Source: DATFVJ01 sp035517695 (GTDB taxonomy: Bacteria > Actinomycetota > Actinomycetes > Streptosporangiales > Streptosporangiaceae). Taken from it: a stretch of 64,000 nt of DNA. Both the position numbers and the translations under genes were made by a program. Each line of letters starts with the position of its first letter. The first letter of the stretch is position 1. The stretch covers positions 1 to 64,000 of the forward strand of contig DATIYI010000322.1 of assembly GCA_035517695.1 (NCBI GenBank), read 5' to 3'. Positions 25,815-33,495 of the stretch are shown piece after piece. Below the pieces are notes generated by a model, which worked only from the letters and a program-made list of their open reading frames with translations, was not told where the DNA came from and ran no database searches.

Positions 25815-26389
25815 TCGGTGCCGCCAGGCGAGACATGCAGGCGCAGTCCCCGGCCGGTGAAACGGATGCGCGGTCGCGCCGCCGCGTGGGCTCGCTGCTC
25901 GCCGCGGCGGTCACGTGCCTGATCTTGTGCGCCCTGTTCCTGGTGGCGACGCCGCGTCCCACCACCCCGCTCGCGGTGCCTGTGAACTACCAAGGCGACC
26001 TGGTCAAGTTCCGCCGGGCCGCACCCTATCCGGTGCTGGCGCCGCGTTCCCTGCCGCCCGCATGGCAGCCGGTGAGCTCACGCCTCACCCTGGTGCCGGG
26101 AGGGGCGGTCAGCTGGCATCTCGGCTTCGTGACTCCGTCCGGCGGGATTGCGTCGCTGGAGGAGAGCAGTGAGCGCCCGGCTCCATTCATCCTGCGGATG
26201 ACCAACAATGGCAACATGCTGCCTGGGGTTTGGATAGGCGGCACCTGGTGGTCCCGCCGCTGGCGGCAGGACAAGGACCAGCGGTCGATGTACCGCTCGG
26301 CGCGCGGGGCATTCACGATCGTCGTGACCGGCACCGCTGGCTGGCAGGAGCTGTCCGTGCTGGCCAATTCCCTCAGCCAGCAACCCTGA
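25811..26389 (+). CDS. DUF4245 membrane-anchored protein
   Basis: 192 residues from GTG 25811. A short cytoplasmic basic stretch is followed by one membrane helix (SLLAAAVTCLILCALFLVA) and an extracytoplasmic domain of about 140 residues. That domain has VNYQGDLVKFRRAAPYPVLAP, WHLGFVTPSGGIASLEES and a final GWQELSVLANSL. This fits DUF4245, which sits beside glpX in many actinobacteria (Rv1100 in M. tuberculosis). The function is unknown. It is translationally coupled to the TetR gene. Confidence 0.85.
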   Translation: MIGAARRDMQAQSPAGETDARSRRRVGSLLAAAVTCLILCALFLVATPRPTTPLAVPVNYQGDLVKFRRAAPYPVLAPRSLPPAWQPVSSRLTLVPGGAVSWHLGFVTPSGGIASLEESSERPAPFILRMTNNGNMLPGVWIGGTWWSRRWRQDKDQRSMYRSARGAFTIVVTGTAGWQELSVLANSLSQQP

Positions 26390-26565
26390 CCGACCCGGCC
26401 GGCCCGGCAAACCTGGCGGGCCCGCCAGGCCGTCGCCGTCTCGATTTGACCAATTATTTCCTCGCCGTGCCGCAATGCCGCTATTCGCCGAACGTGTTTA
26501 TCGGGAATCACTCGGCCAAAGGAGCCCTAGGCCGAGGAGCCTAGGGTCGCGAAGGTGCCCTTACC

Positions 26566-27849
26566 TCAGGGTGTGGCCGAACCGCTGCGCGCGGGCGTGG
26601 ACGCCGATGACGATGGCGCGGGTGACGTGGGCGCTGCGGCCGGTGCGTTGAGTGAAGCCGCGCTGACGAAGGAACTGCCACCCGGGCCCGTCACCACCGC
26701 ATCGTGAGTTGCGCTCCGGTCGAGCACCTGCGGCCAGGTTAGATACCAGTCGGTCCAGCCGTCGTCCCATGCGCCCTGCACCGGGCTGCCCGTAACGATC
26801 ACCGGATCCCCTGGAACCTCCATGTTGTAGTAGATCGGGGCGTACTGGGGTCCGAGGTTCACGCAGCCGTGGCTGACGTTCGAGTTCCCTTGGTTGGCCA
26901 CCGACCATGGCGCGGAGTGGATGTAGTCACCGCTCCAGGTGAACCGCACCGACCAGTTCACCTCGACGTCGTAGTAGCCGGGCGCGCCAGGCGCGATGTC
27001 GGCAGGCTTCATCTCCACTGGGTTGCCCTTGTCGATGGTCAGGAATGTCCCGTTGGGGGTGTCATCACCGGGCTGCCCAGTGCTGATCGGCCAGCTGTCG
27101 ATGTGCTCTCCGTTCTTGTACAACGACAGGTAATGGCCGCTCGTGCTCACGTGCGCGATCAGCGAATCCCCGATATTGAAGCTCTGCGACAGGTCGGAGG
27201 TCCCGTACACACCAGGCGCGCCCTCCACTCCGGCCAGGTGCCCGATGAAGCTGACGTCCGTGTACGTCGGCCAGTAGGCCTTCGGCCTGAAGTCAAGCGT
27301 CTCGTCGTTGTCCCACCACCAGGCGCCCACCACCTTCTTTGACGTCCGCACCTCGAGCGCCCGCTCCACCGTGGCCTTGTCCGTGATCGGCTGGCTGAAG
27401 GTGAGCTTGATTGGCATGCCAACCCCGTACGTCTGGCCGCTGCCCTCGAATATCTGAGTCTGGAACGTCGCGCGGGGCGTGAGTGTGCGGAATGAGCTCG
27501 TCGCCGTGGTCGTCTTGCCTGTCGTGTTGACCGCCGTGGCCGTCAACACGAACTGCTGCGCCGTGCCGAGTGTCCATTTACTGTGCCAGACAGTGCCGCC
27601 GTCGCTCATGCTGCCGGTGACTTGGGCGCCCGAGGTACGCACGGAGACATCAGTCACCTTGCCGTGCGCCGCGGTGACCGTGACCCCCGCGGCCGGGTTG
27701 ACGTTGATGCTGCCGTTGCCGGGCGTGATCGTCAACTGCGCGGAGGCAGGCCCGGCCGGCTTCGCCAGCCCGAGCACGCCGCCCCCTGAGCACGCTGCGA
27801 CAAAGAGCAGGGCCGCCGCCGCGGCGACCGCCGCTGCGGACCTGACCAT
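26566..27849 (-). CDS. L,D-transpeptidase lipoprotein (YkuD, Ig-like domains)
   Basis: 427 residues from ATG 27849. A lipoprotein signal ends in LLFVAACSGG, so it is membrane-anchored outside the cell. Two Ig-like domains (about residues 40-250, as in mycobacterial Ldt enzymes) precede the YkuD catalytic domain. There HSAPWSVANQGNSNVSHGCVNLG contains the catalytic His and Cys (SHGC). A C-terminal WDNGWTDW-like segment (WDDGWTDWYLTW) and a Ser/Pro/Ala tail follow. It forms 3-3 peptide cross-links in peptidoglycan. The open frame upstream of the chosen start encodes RDGTCRDG-type repeats and is not signal-like. Confidence 0.9.
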   Translation of the reverse strand: MVRSAAAVAAAAALLFVAACSGGGVLGLAKPAGPASAQLTITPGNGSINVNPAAGVTVTAAHGKVTDVSVRTSGAQVTGSMSDGGTVWHSKWTLGTAQQFVLTATAVNTTGKTTTATSSFRTLTPRATFQTQIFEGSGQTYGVGMPIKLTFSQPITDKATVERALEVRTSKKVVGAWWWDNDETLDFRPKAYWPTYTDVSFIGHLAGVEGAPGVYGTSDLSQSFNIGDSLIAHVSTSGHYLSLYKNGEHIDSWPISTGQPGDDTPNGTFLTIDKGNPVEMKPADIAPGAPGYYDVEVNWSVRFTWSGDYIHSAPWSVANQGNSNVSHGCVNLGPQYAPIYYNMEVPGDPVIVTGSPVQGAWDDGWTDWYLTWPQVLDRSATHDAVVTGPGGSSFVSAASLNAPAAAPTSPAPSSSASTPARSGSATP

Positions 27850-28183
27850 CGGCCGGCGATGGTGCCATTTGCCGTCCCTGCACGTACGGTCCCTGCGTGC
27901 ACCGTCCCTACATGTACCGTCCCTGCCCCGCACGCTGAACCTCCAGTTACCGACCCTGCGGTTTACCGACCCTGCGGTCAAAGCTGTCTAGTTCCTAGAA
28001 CGACTTCCTAGAACGACGCATCCAGGTGTGTAGGTTATGCGGCGCCACGCAAAGGCAACGTTGTGATCGTTGCTCCGTCAAGGCAAAGATCCCGGGATGA
28101 ACCGGGATCCATCTCTGCCACGTTACTCGGTCCATGGGCGGTTCAAGCCGTCGCACAATTCAGCGCGCGGCCGTGGGATCGCG
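27850..28183. other. Leader and promoter region of the L,D-transpeptidase
   Basis: Repeats of about 15 bases (tgtaccgtccctgc-like) lie at 27875-27930, just before the transpeptidase start. Farther out are two close copies of cctagaacgac (27994-28016) and an 8 bp stem with six-base loop at 28088-28109 (gatcccgg/ccgggatc). No gene is evident. Confidence 0.45.
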
Positions 28184-28383
28184 CGCTAGGGCGTCTCGTG
28201 TCCCGTGGATCTTTGGCGGCGCGGAGGTGCCGCCCACGACCACCGACGACGACCGGGGTCGCGGCGCCGTCGTCGTCGGCGATAGGTCCACTATCGGCTC
28301 CTCGGGACAAGCAGGGCCTTGCAGCTCGCCGCTGGATCGCGGCCCGCGTTCACCAAGATCCACGGGAAACCGGCGCCCTAGCG
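28184..28383. repeat. 200 bp inverted-repeat element or structured RNA candidate
   Basis: The ends pair with each other. Left 28184-28216 and right 28353-28383 share cgctagggcg and tcccgtggatctt(t)gg in inverted orientation, interrupted by a divergent 6-7 base patch. Inside are further self-complementary parts: gacgacgac (28246) against gtcgtcgtc (28270), and gatag/ctatc around 28281-28295. There is no open frame. It ends 2 bases from the stop codon of xseB, so a transcript of xseAB would run into it. It could be a MITE-like element, a REP-type repeat or an RNA with a long closing stem. Confidence 0.6.
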
Positions 28384-28385
28384 AC

Positions 28386-28724
28386 CTAAAATGGCGCCTG
28401 CCCATCTGCGTGTCCCGATCTTTCCGTGGCACCTGCCGCCATCGCCGTAGCGAGCCTGGCACGCGCGCCTTCGAGCCATTCCGAGCAGATTGTCGCCAGC
28501 CGCTCGCCGCGCTCCCACAGCTCCAGCGAGTCCTCGAGGCTGAGGCCTCCGGCTTCTAGGCGTTTGACGACATTCGCCAGCTCGTCTCTGGCTTGCTCGT
28601 ACGGGAGGCTCTCTTTCTCGGACGGGAGATTCTCGGACGGGAGATTCTCGGACGGGAGACTCTCGGACGGGAGATTCTCGTACGGGAGACTCGTCGAGGT
28701 ACGCTCCGCCTCTTCGTCGGCCAC
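28386..28724 (-). CDS. xseB: Exodeoxyribonuclease VII small subunit
   Basis: 112 residues from GTG 28724. The conserved part is YEQARDELANVVKRLEAGGLSLEDSLELWERGERLATICSEWLEGARARL (about residues 42-92), which is the whole XseB coiled-coil fold. About 40 residues precede it and are made of SLPSEN repeats, absent from normal XseB proteins (about 80 residues). Several XseB copies bind one XseA to degrade single-stranded DNA processively from either end. It begins 9 bases after the end of xseA and is in its operon. Confidence 0.9.
   Translation of the reverse strand: MADEEAERTSTSLPYENLPSESLPSENLPSENLPSEKESLPYEQARDELANVVKRLEAGGLSLEDSLELWERGERLATICSEWLEGARARLATAMAAGATERSGHADGQAPF
28604..28692 (-). 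repeat. 15 bp in-frame repeats in xseB
   Basis: About five copies of gggagattctcggac encode the LPSEN repeats of the XseB N-terminal extension. Confidence 0.88.
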
Positions 28725-28733
28725 TGGCCCACC

Positions 28734-30098
28734 CTATGGGACCGGCGGTGGCCAGGACGGGCCGGCGGTCGCGGCGAGCTGGTCATCGGCGAACCTGATC
28801 AGCAACTGGTCCCCTTCTGCTACCTGAGCGGCGCTGCGGACAATCACGGCTTCGGGGGCTTCGTTGTGTTCCTGGGGTTTCTGGTGACCTTGGGGTTCTT
28901 GCGGACTGTGGGGGCTCTGCGGTTTATGGGCTTCGTGTGGATTCTGGGGATCCTGGGGAGCGCTGACAACGCTGACAACGCTGACAGCGCCGCGGTGCAC
29001 GATCGCATAGCCACGGCGGAGCGTCGCCGCGGGTGAAAGGGCGAGCAGGCGGGCTCGGGTGTGGGCAATGTCGTCAGTCGCGCGGGCCAGCATGCCGTTT
29101 AGGCACCGCCTGGACCGGTCGGCGAGTTCGTCGACCTGCTGCGCGCGGCGCTCGACCTCGCGCACCGGGTCGGCGAGTGCGGGCCGTGAGCGAATCCCGC
29201 TCAGCCACGCGGTCTCTCTGTCCAGTCGCCCGGCGATGCACCTGCGGGCACGATCCCGCAGCCCATCGATGATCGCGATCTGCTCAGCAACGTCGGGCAC
29301 GACCCGTTTCGCCGCGTCAGTCGGCGTCGCGGCCCGCAAGTCCGCGACATGGTCGAGCAGTGGCACGTCCTGTTCGTGGCCGATGGCGCTGACAACGGGC
29401 GTCGCGCACGCGGCTACCGCGCGGACCAGCGTCTCGTCGGAAAACGGCAGCAGATCTTCGACGCTGCCCCCACCCCGGGCGATGATGATCACGTCGACGC
29501 CGGACGCGGCATCGAGTCGCTGCAGGGCCCCGACGATGTCCGTGACCGCATACTGGCCCTGCACTGCCACCTCCTCGACGGCAAATGCCGTCGCGGGCCA
29601 CCGCAGGTACGCGACCTGCTGCACGTCGCGGCGTGCGGCAGAGTCGCGCCCGCAGATCAGCCCGATCCGCCGCGGCAGGAATGGCAGCGGGCGCTTTCGT
29701 TCGGCGGCGAACAGGCCTTCGGCGGCGAGGCTACGGCGGAGCCTATCAAGCCGCGCGAGGAGTTCGCCGATGCCGACGGCGCGGATCTCGAGCGCGGTGA
29801 GCGCGAAAGAGCCCCGGTTGGCGTTGAAGTCCGGCCGGGCCAAGACAACGATGCGCGCGCCCTCTTTCGGCGCTGGGTCGGTGGCATCGAATACCTGCCT
29901 GGTGCAGATCACCCGGACCGACACGGCGGCGATGGGGTCCCGCAGGGTCAGGAAAACGGCGCCGCGGCCACCACGCACGTTGAGTTCGGCGATCTGGCCT
30001 TCGACCCAGATGCGGCCAAGGCGCGCGATCCATCCGCCGACCATGTGCAGGACGGTGCGGACCGGCGCGGGCGACTCCGGTGATGTTTCCAGCGGCAT
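28734..30098 (-). CDS. xseA: Exodeoxyribonuclease VII large subunit
   Basis: 454 residues from ATG 30098. The OB-fold N terminus (WIARLGRIWVEGQIAELNVRGGRGAVFLTLRD) is followed by the catalytic domain with LPFLPRRIGLICGRDSAARRDV, VDVIIIARGGGSVEDLLPFSDE and VVSAIGHEQDVPLLDHVADLRAATPTDAA. The GGGS-DL and GHE-D motifs belong to the nuclease site. Near residues 385-420 a linker of PQDPQ, PHEAHKP and PQEPQ-type repeats interrupts the C-terminal part (LRRGYAIV before it, VIVRSAAQVAEGDQL after it). This insertion is not normal for XseA. The role is ssDNA degradation in repair. Confidence 0.92.
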   Translation of the reverse strand: MPLETSPESPAPVRTVLHMVGGWIARLGRIWVEGQIAELNVRGGRGAVFLTLRDPIAAVSVRVICTRQVFDATDPAPKEGARIVVLARPDFNANRGSFALTALEIRAVGIGELLARLDRLRRSLAAEGLFAAERKRPLPFLPRRIGLICGRDSAARRDVQQVAYLRWPATAFAVEEVAVQGQYAVTDIVGALQRLDAASGVDVIIIARGGGSVEDLLPFSDETLVRAVAACATPVVSAIGHEQDVPLLDHVADLRAATPTDAAKRVVPDVAEQIAIIDGLRDRARRCIAGRLDRETAWLSGIRSRPALADPVREVERRAQQVDELADRSRRCLNGMLARATDDIAHTRARLLALSPAATLRRGYAIVHRGAVSVVSVVSAPQDPQNPHEAHKPQSPHSPQEPQGHQKPQEHNEAPEAVIVRSAAQVAEGDQLLIRFADDQLAATAGPSWPPPVP

Positions 30099-30128
30099 GT
30101 CAGTGACGGTCAGGCAGGCCCGCGCGGG

Positions 30129-30758
30129 TCAGCCGCCGGCCTCCGTAAGCTTCGTGATTCTGCGCTCGTACATCGTTATGACGTCAGAACGGCTGCCGCG
30201 TGACCTTTCGTAGCTGAGCAGCCGGCGCACCTGCGCGAGGTCGAGCCCACGCAGCCGGGCCCGGAGCGAGGCGATGGAGAGCTCGTCGTAGTTTGGGATC
30301 GGGGGCTGCGAGGCCGGCTCTGGAGCTTTGCCGCCGGCGTTGGCCCGTGCATGTTTGGCGGTCGGCTTGGTGGCGGTGGACGACCTGCCGGCTGGCGTTC
30401 CCGGCGCTGGTAGGGCTGGCTTGGCAGGTACGGGTGAGGTAGCCGGTTTTGTGACGGACGCCACCCGGTTCTGGGTTGCCCGCGCGGTTTTGGTGGCCGA
30501 AGTCACGGTCGCGGCCTGGACCGGCGTGACCGGCTTCTGCGCGGCTCTCTTGACGGCCGTTGGCGTGGTCACAGGGATTCTGACCGGGTGACGCCCAGCC
30601 TTTCCCCCCGCATCTTCCGCTGCGCCAGGTGCGCTCATGAGCTTGTGGCGTACTCGGTCCGAGACGAGCAGCGCCTGGCCGATCCCTGCGAATACGGCGC
30701 GCAGCGCATGCGCCGGTGCCTCCTTCAGGCGTTCAGATACGTTCGTGATTCGGGTCAT
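30129..30758 (-). CDS. Conserved actinobacterial protein between xseA and ispH (lipid-droplet-associated type)
   Basis: 209 residues from ATG 30758, behind GGAAGGGAG. The N terminus (MTRITNVSERLKEAPAHALRAVFAGIGQALLVSDRVR) is amphipathic. The middle is Lys/Ala/Pro/Thr-rich and disordered. The C terminus, NYDELSIASLRARLRGLDLAQVRRLLSYERSRGSRSDVITMYERRITKL, is a conserved helical module found at this spot in many actinobacteria. M. tuberculosis Rv1109c occupies the same place and is annotated as lipid-droplet-associated. Precise function is unknown. It is divergent from ispH, with a 169-base shared promoter region. Confidence 0.7.
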   Translation of the reverse strand: MTRITNVSERLKEAPAHALRAVFAGIGQALLVSDRVRHKLMSAPGAAEDAGGKAGRHPVRIPVTTPTAVKRAAQKPVTPVQAATVTSATKTARATQNRVASVTKPATSPVPAKPALPAPGTPAGRSSTATKPTAKHARANAGGKAPEPASQPPIPNYDELSIASLRARLRGLDLAQVRRLLSYERSRGSRSDVITMYERRITKLTEAGG

Positions 30759-30927
30759 CGCTATCTCCCTTCCGGCGTGGTGCCTGGGCACTAAGCTTGC
30801 CCGACGCCGGATTCAGCGGCAACGCCGTGGTAACAGCGGGTGGCCGGGACTTACGGCCTGTCCTACCCAGGATATGGAGCCGGTCACGTCCGGCCGTGGA
30901 CCGGTGCGTGGCCCTTACGATGGGGAC

Positions 30928-31860
30928 ATGGCTGGACGTGTCCTGCTCGCTAAGCCGCGCGGCTACTGCGCGGGCGTCGACCGCGCGGTCCAGACTGTTG
31001 AAAAGGCGCTGGAGCGCTACGGGGCGCCGGTTTACGTACGCAAGCAAATCGTGCATAACACCCACGTCGTGCGCTCCCTGGAGGAGCGCGGGGCGATCTT
31101 CGTGGAGGAGACCGACGAGGTTCCCGCAGGCGCGGTCGTGGTGTTCTCCGCTCACGGAGTGGCGCCTCAGGTACATGCCGACGCCGACAGACGCGGCCTG
31201 CATACCATCGACGCCACCTGCCCGCTCGTCTCGAAGGTCCACAACGAGGCACGTCGCTTCGCGGCACAGGACTACGACATCCTGCTCATCGGGCACGAGG
31301 GGCACGAAGAAGTGGTCGGTACCACCGGTGAGGCACCGGCCAACATCCGCCTGGTGGGCGGGCCGGACGAGGCGGCGGGAATCGAGGTGCGCGATCCGTC
31401 CAGAGTTGCGTGGCTGTCGCAGACCACCCTCTCCGTCGATGAGACTGACGAGACCGTGACCGCGCTCAGGGGGCGTTTCCCGCTGCTCGCCGATCCGCCG
31501 AGCGACGATATCTGCTACGCGACGCAAAACCGTCAGTCGGCGGTGAAGCAGATCGCTCAGCAGTCCGACGTCGTCATCGTGGTGGGGTCGCGGAACTCAT
31601 CTAACTCGGTGCGGCTTGTCGAGGTGGCGCTGGACGTCGGCGCCACCGCCGCGTACCTGGTGGATGACGCGACCGCCATGAACGCGCAGTGGTTCGATGA
31701 CGCCGGGGTCGTCGGCGTGACCAGCGGGGCATCGGTGCCAGAGGACTTGGTGCACGGCGTGCTTGATTATCTGGCCGACCGCGGCTTCACCACGGTCGAA
31801 GAGGTCGAAGCCGTGGCGGAGAGCCTCGTCTTTGCGCTGCCGCGCGAGTTGCGCCGCTGA
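30928..31860 (+). CDS. ispH: 4-hydroxy-3-methylbut-2-enyl diphosphate reductase
   Basis: 310 residues. The last enzyme of the MEP isoprenoid pathway; it reduces HMBPP to IPP and DMAPP with a [4Fe-4S] cluster. The three cluster cysteines are in PRGYCAGVDRAV (about residue 13), DATCPLV (about 97) and SDDICYATQNRQ (about 195). GHEGHEEVVGT and VVGSRNSSNSVRLVEVA are also family hallmarks. Start ATG 30928. It is divergently arranged with the helical protein at 30129, as in the conserved actinobacterial order. Confidence 0.94.
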   Translation: MAGRVLLAKPRGYCAGVDRAVQTVEKALERYGAPVYVRKQIVHNTHVVRSLEERGAIFVEETDEVPAGAVVVFSAHGVAPQVHADADRRGLHTIDATCPLVSKVHNEARRFAAQDYDILLIGHEGHEEVVGTTGEAPANIRLVGGPDEAAGIEVRDPSRVAWLSQTTLSVDETDETVTALRGRFPLLADPPSDDICYATQNRQSAVKQIAQQSDVVIVVGSRNSSNSVRLVEVALDVGATAAYLVDDATAMNAQWFDDAGVVGVTSGASVPEDLVHGVLDYLADRGFTTVEEVEAVAESLVFALPRELRR

Positions 31861-31918
31861 CCGCGACCGCCACCGCTCACTGCCGGTGGGGCGGTCCGGG
31901 CGGCGTAGGGGCACGCCC

Positions 31919-32563
31919 TTAAGTGATCGCCGTCGCGTAGACGACGACGTTGCTCAGGTAGGACTTCAGGTTCTGATCGAAGACGCCGGTGCAGCTGATC
32001 AGCCGCAGTTCCGGGTCCGGCGCTGGGCCGTAGACGGCGGCCGTGGGGAAATGGCTCTTCAGATACCTGCGCACCGCGTCGATGCGGAACACGGCGAGCG
32101 TGCCATCGGCCCTTCGCACGTACACGCGCTCACCCGGGCGTAGTTGTCCGAGGCGGTAGAAGACTGCGGGGCCGGAGGGTGAGTCGATGTGGCCGAGCAG
32201 GACCGAGGAGCCGATCGCTCCCGGGCGTGAGCTGCCCGTGTACCAGCCCGGACTGGCGGGGTCGGCCGGCACCTGGACCGTGCCGGCTGCTGTCAGGCCC
32301 AGGTCGACCAGTCGCGCGTTCACCCCGATGGCCGGGATGACGAGCGCGACTGGCCGCGGCGTTTGGTACCCGGCCGATCGGCCGCCCACCGCGACCTCCT
32401 GGCCGGCCGGAGTGGGCGCGATCGCGGCTGCCGGGTGCGGCAACGGCGCTGGAGTCGTGCCCGAACCACTGGTCAGCAGGCCGGCCGCGCCGGCTCCGGC
32501 GGCGATGACGCCCGCGACTACCGCGACTATCGCCGCCGGTCGGCCTGCGAGCGGCCTGATCAC
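31919..32563 (-). CDS. Class F sortase-like transpeptidase
   Basis: 214 residues from GTG 32563. A membrane helix (AAIVAVVAGVIAAGAGAAGLL) and Pro-rich stalk precede the sortase barrel. Seen are VALVIPAIGVNARLVDLG, SSVLLGHIDSPSGPAVFYRL with the catalytic His, and LRLISCTGVFDQ with the catalytic Cys. The end, SYLSNVVVYATAIT, aligns with the strand that in many class F sortases carries an Arg (YRDNVVV); here Leu and Ser stand there. The start overlaps the stop of the DUF4397 gene (GTGA), which suggests that gene as substrate or partner. Confidence 0.85.
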   Translation of the reverse strand: MIRPLAGRPAAIVAVVAGVIAAGAGAAGLLTSGSGTTPAPLPHPAAAIAPTPAGQEVAVGGRSAGYQTPRPVALVIPAIGVNARLVDLGLTAAGTVQVPADPASPGWYTGSSRPGAIGSSVLLGHIDSPSGPAVFYRLGQLRPGERVYVRRADGTLAVFRIDAVRRYLKSHFPTAAVYGPAPDPELRLISCTGVFDQNLKSYLSNVVVYATAIT

Positions 32564-33426
32564 GGCACGCGAGCCGCGCCGTCACGAATCCAGCGCAGCC
32601 TCGCTACGCCCGCCAGTGCGAGCATGGCGCCGCCGGCGATGCTCGCCAGCCACGGCAATGCCGATTCGCCGGGAGCACGCGGTGCGGTTCCACCGAGCCC
32701 CGTCGCGGCCCCGCCGACCGGCAAGACGTGGCTGCCAGCGGCGTCCACAAGGCTGACGATCCGCAGGCCACCGGATGTTTTGTTGTCGAGCACGACAAGC
32801 GTGTGGATCGTGTCGGCCGAGAGATCGAAGGTCTGGCTGGCTTTTTCGCTCCCACCCGTAACGCGCACGGTCTGGTCGCCGGGTGAAATGGCGCGATAAC
32901 CGGTAACGCTGGGAAATGCGAGCTGTTGCGCCAGTACCTGCCCGCCAGCGGTCACCGTTACCTTGTGCTCTTGGAGTGAGGCCTGGATGACGCGGACGAG
33001 CGCCTGCCCAGGAGGTGTAGTCAGCTGGTCCTGCATGGCCTGCAGCCGTAGCCCCGAGGCCGGCCCCACGCCTGCGACGGTGTAGGCGGCGCCCGGCGCG
33101 ACCGTGATGGCGGTTGACACGATTGGCGTGGTCGACGAGGGCGCTCCGGCCGGGCGCATGGCGACCGTGTAGGTACCTGCCTCGAACTGCATGTATTCGG
33201 AGACGTCGCCGTAGCCAACGCCCTTGAGCACCATCGGCGGCGTCTTGCTGTTGAACGAATAGAGGTAGACGTCCACCTTGGGCGCATTGGGTGACAGGTG
33301 GGCACAACGGACCCAGCCGACGCTCGCCGCCGATGCGGTGGATGGCGCGGCGAGCGAGAGACCCGCCGCGAGCGAGAACGCGGCGAGCGGCAGCGCCAGG
33401 CCGAGCGCTTTCCGCGGCAGTTTCAT
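32560..33426 (-). CDS. Secreted DUF4397 protein with C-terminal membrane anchor
   Basis: 288 residues. A signal peptide (LGLALPLAAFSLAAGLSLAAPSTASAA) is followed by a DUF4397 domain (WVRCAHLSPNAPKVDVYLYSFN, VGYGDVSEYMQFEAGTYTVAMRPAG). A second beta-rich half starts around residue 140. The C terminus has a hydrophobic helix (LPWLASIAGGAMLALAGVARL) and a basic end, as in sortase substrates. No exact LPxTG is present; LPVGGAATG and ESALPW are the nearest candidates. It is coupled to the class F sortase gene. Such pairs are common in actinobacteria. Confidence 0.82.
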   Translation of the reverse strand: MKLPRKALGLALPLAAFSLAAGLSLAAPSTASAASVGWVRCAHLSPNAPKVDVYLYSFNSKTPPMVLKGVGYGDVSEYMQFEAGTYTVAMRPAGAPSSTTPIVSTAITVAPGAAYTVAGVGPASGLRLQAMQDQLTTPPGQALVRVIQASLQEHKVTVTAGGQVLAQQLAFPSVTGYRAISPGDQTVRVTGGSEKASQTFDLSADTIHTLVVLDNKTSGGLRIVSLVDAAGSHVLPVGGAATGLGGTAPRAPGESALPWLASIAGGAMLALAGVARLRWIRDGAARVP

Positions 33427-33495
33427 ACTTGCCCCATTTTCTACGCGCGGACCGGTCTCCCCGGCAGGTGCCGTCGCGTTGTCATGAATCGTTCG

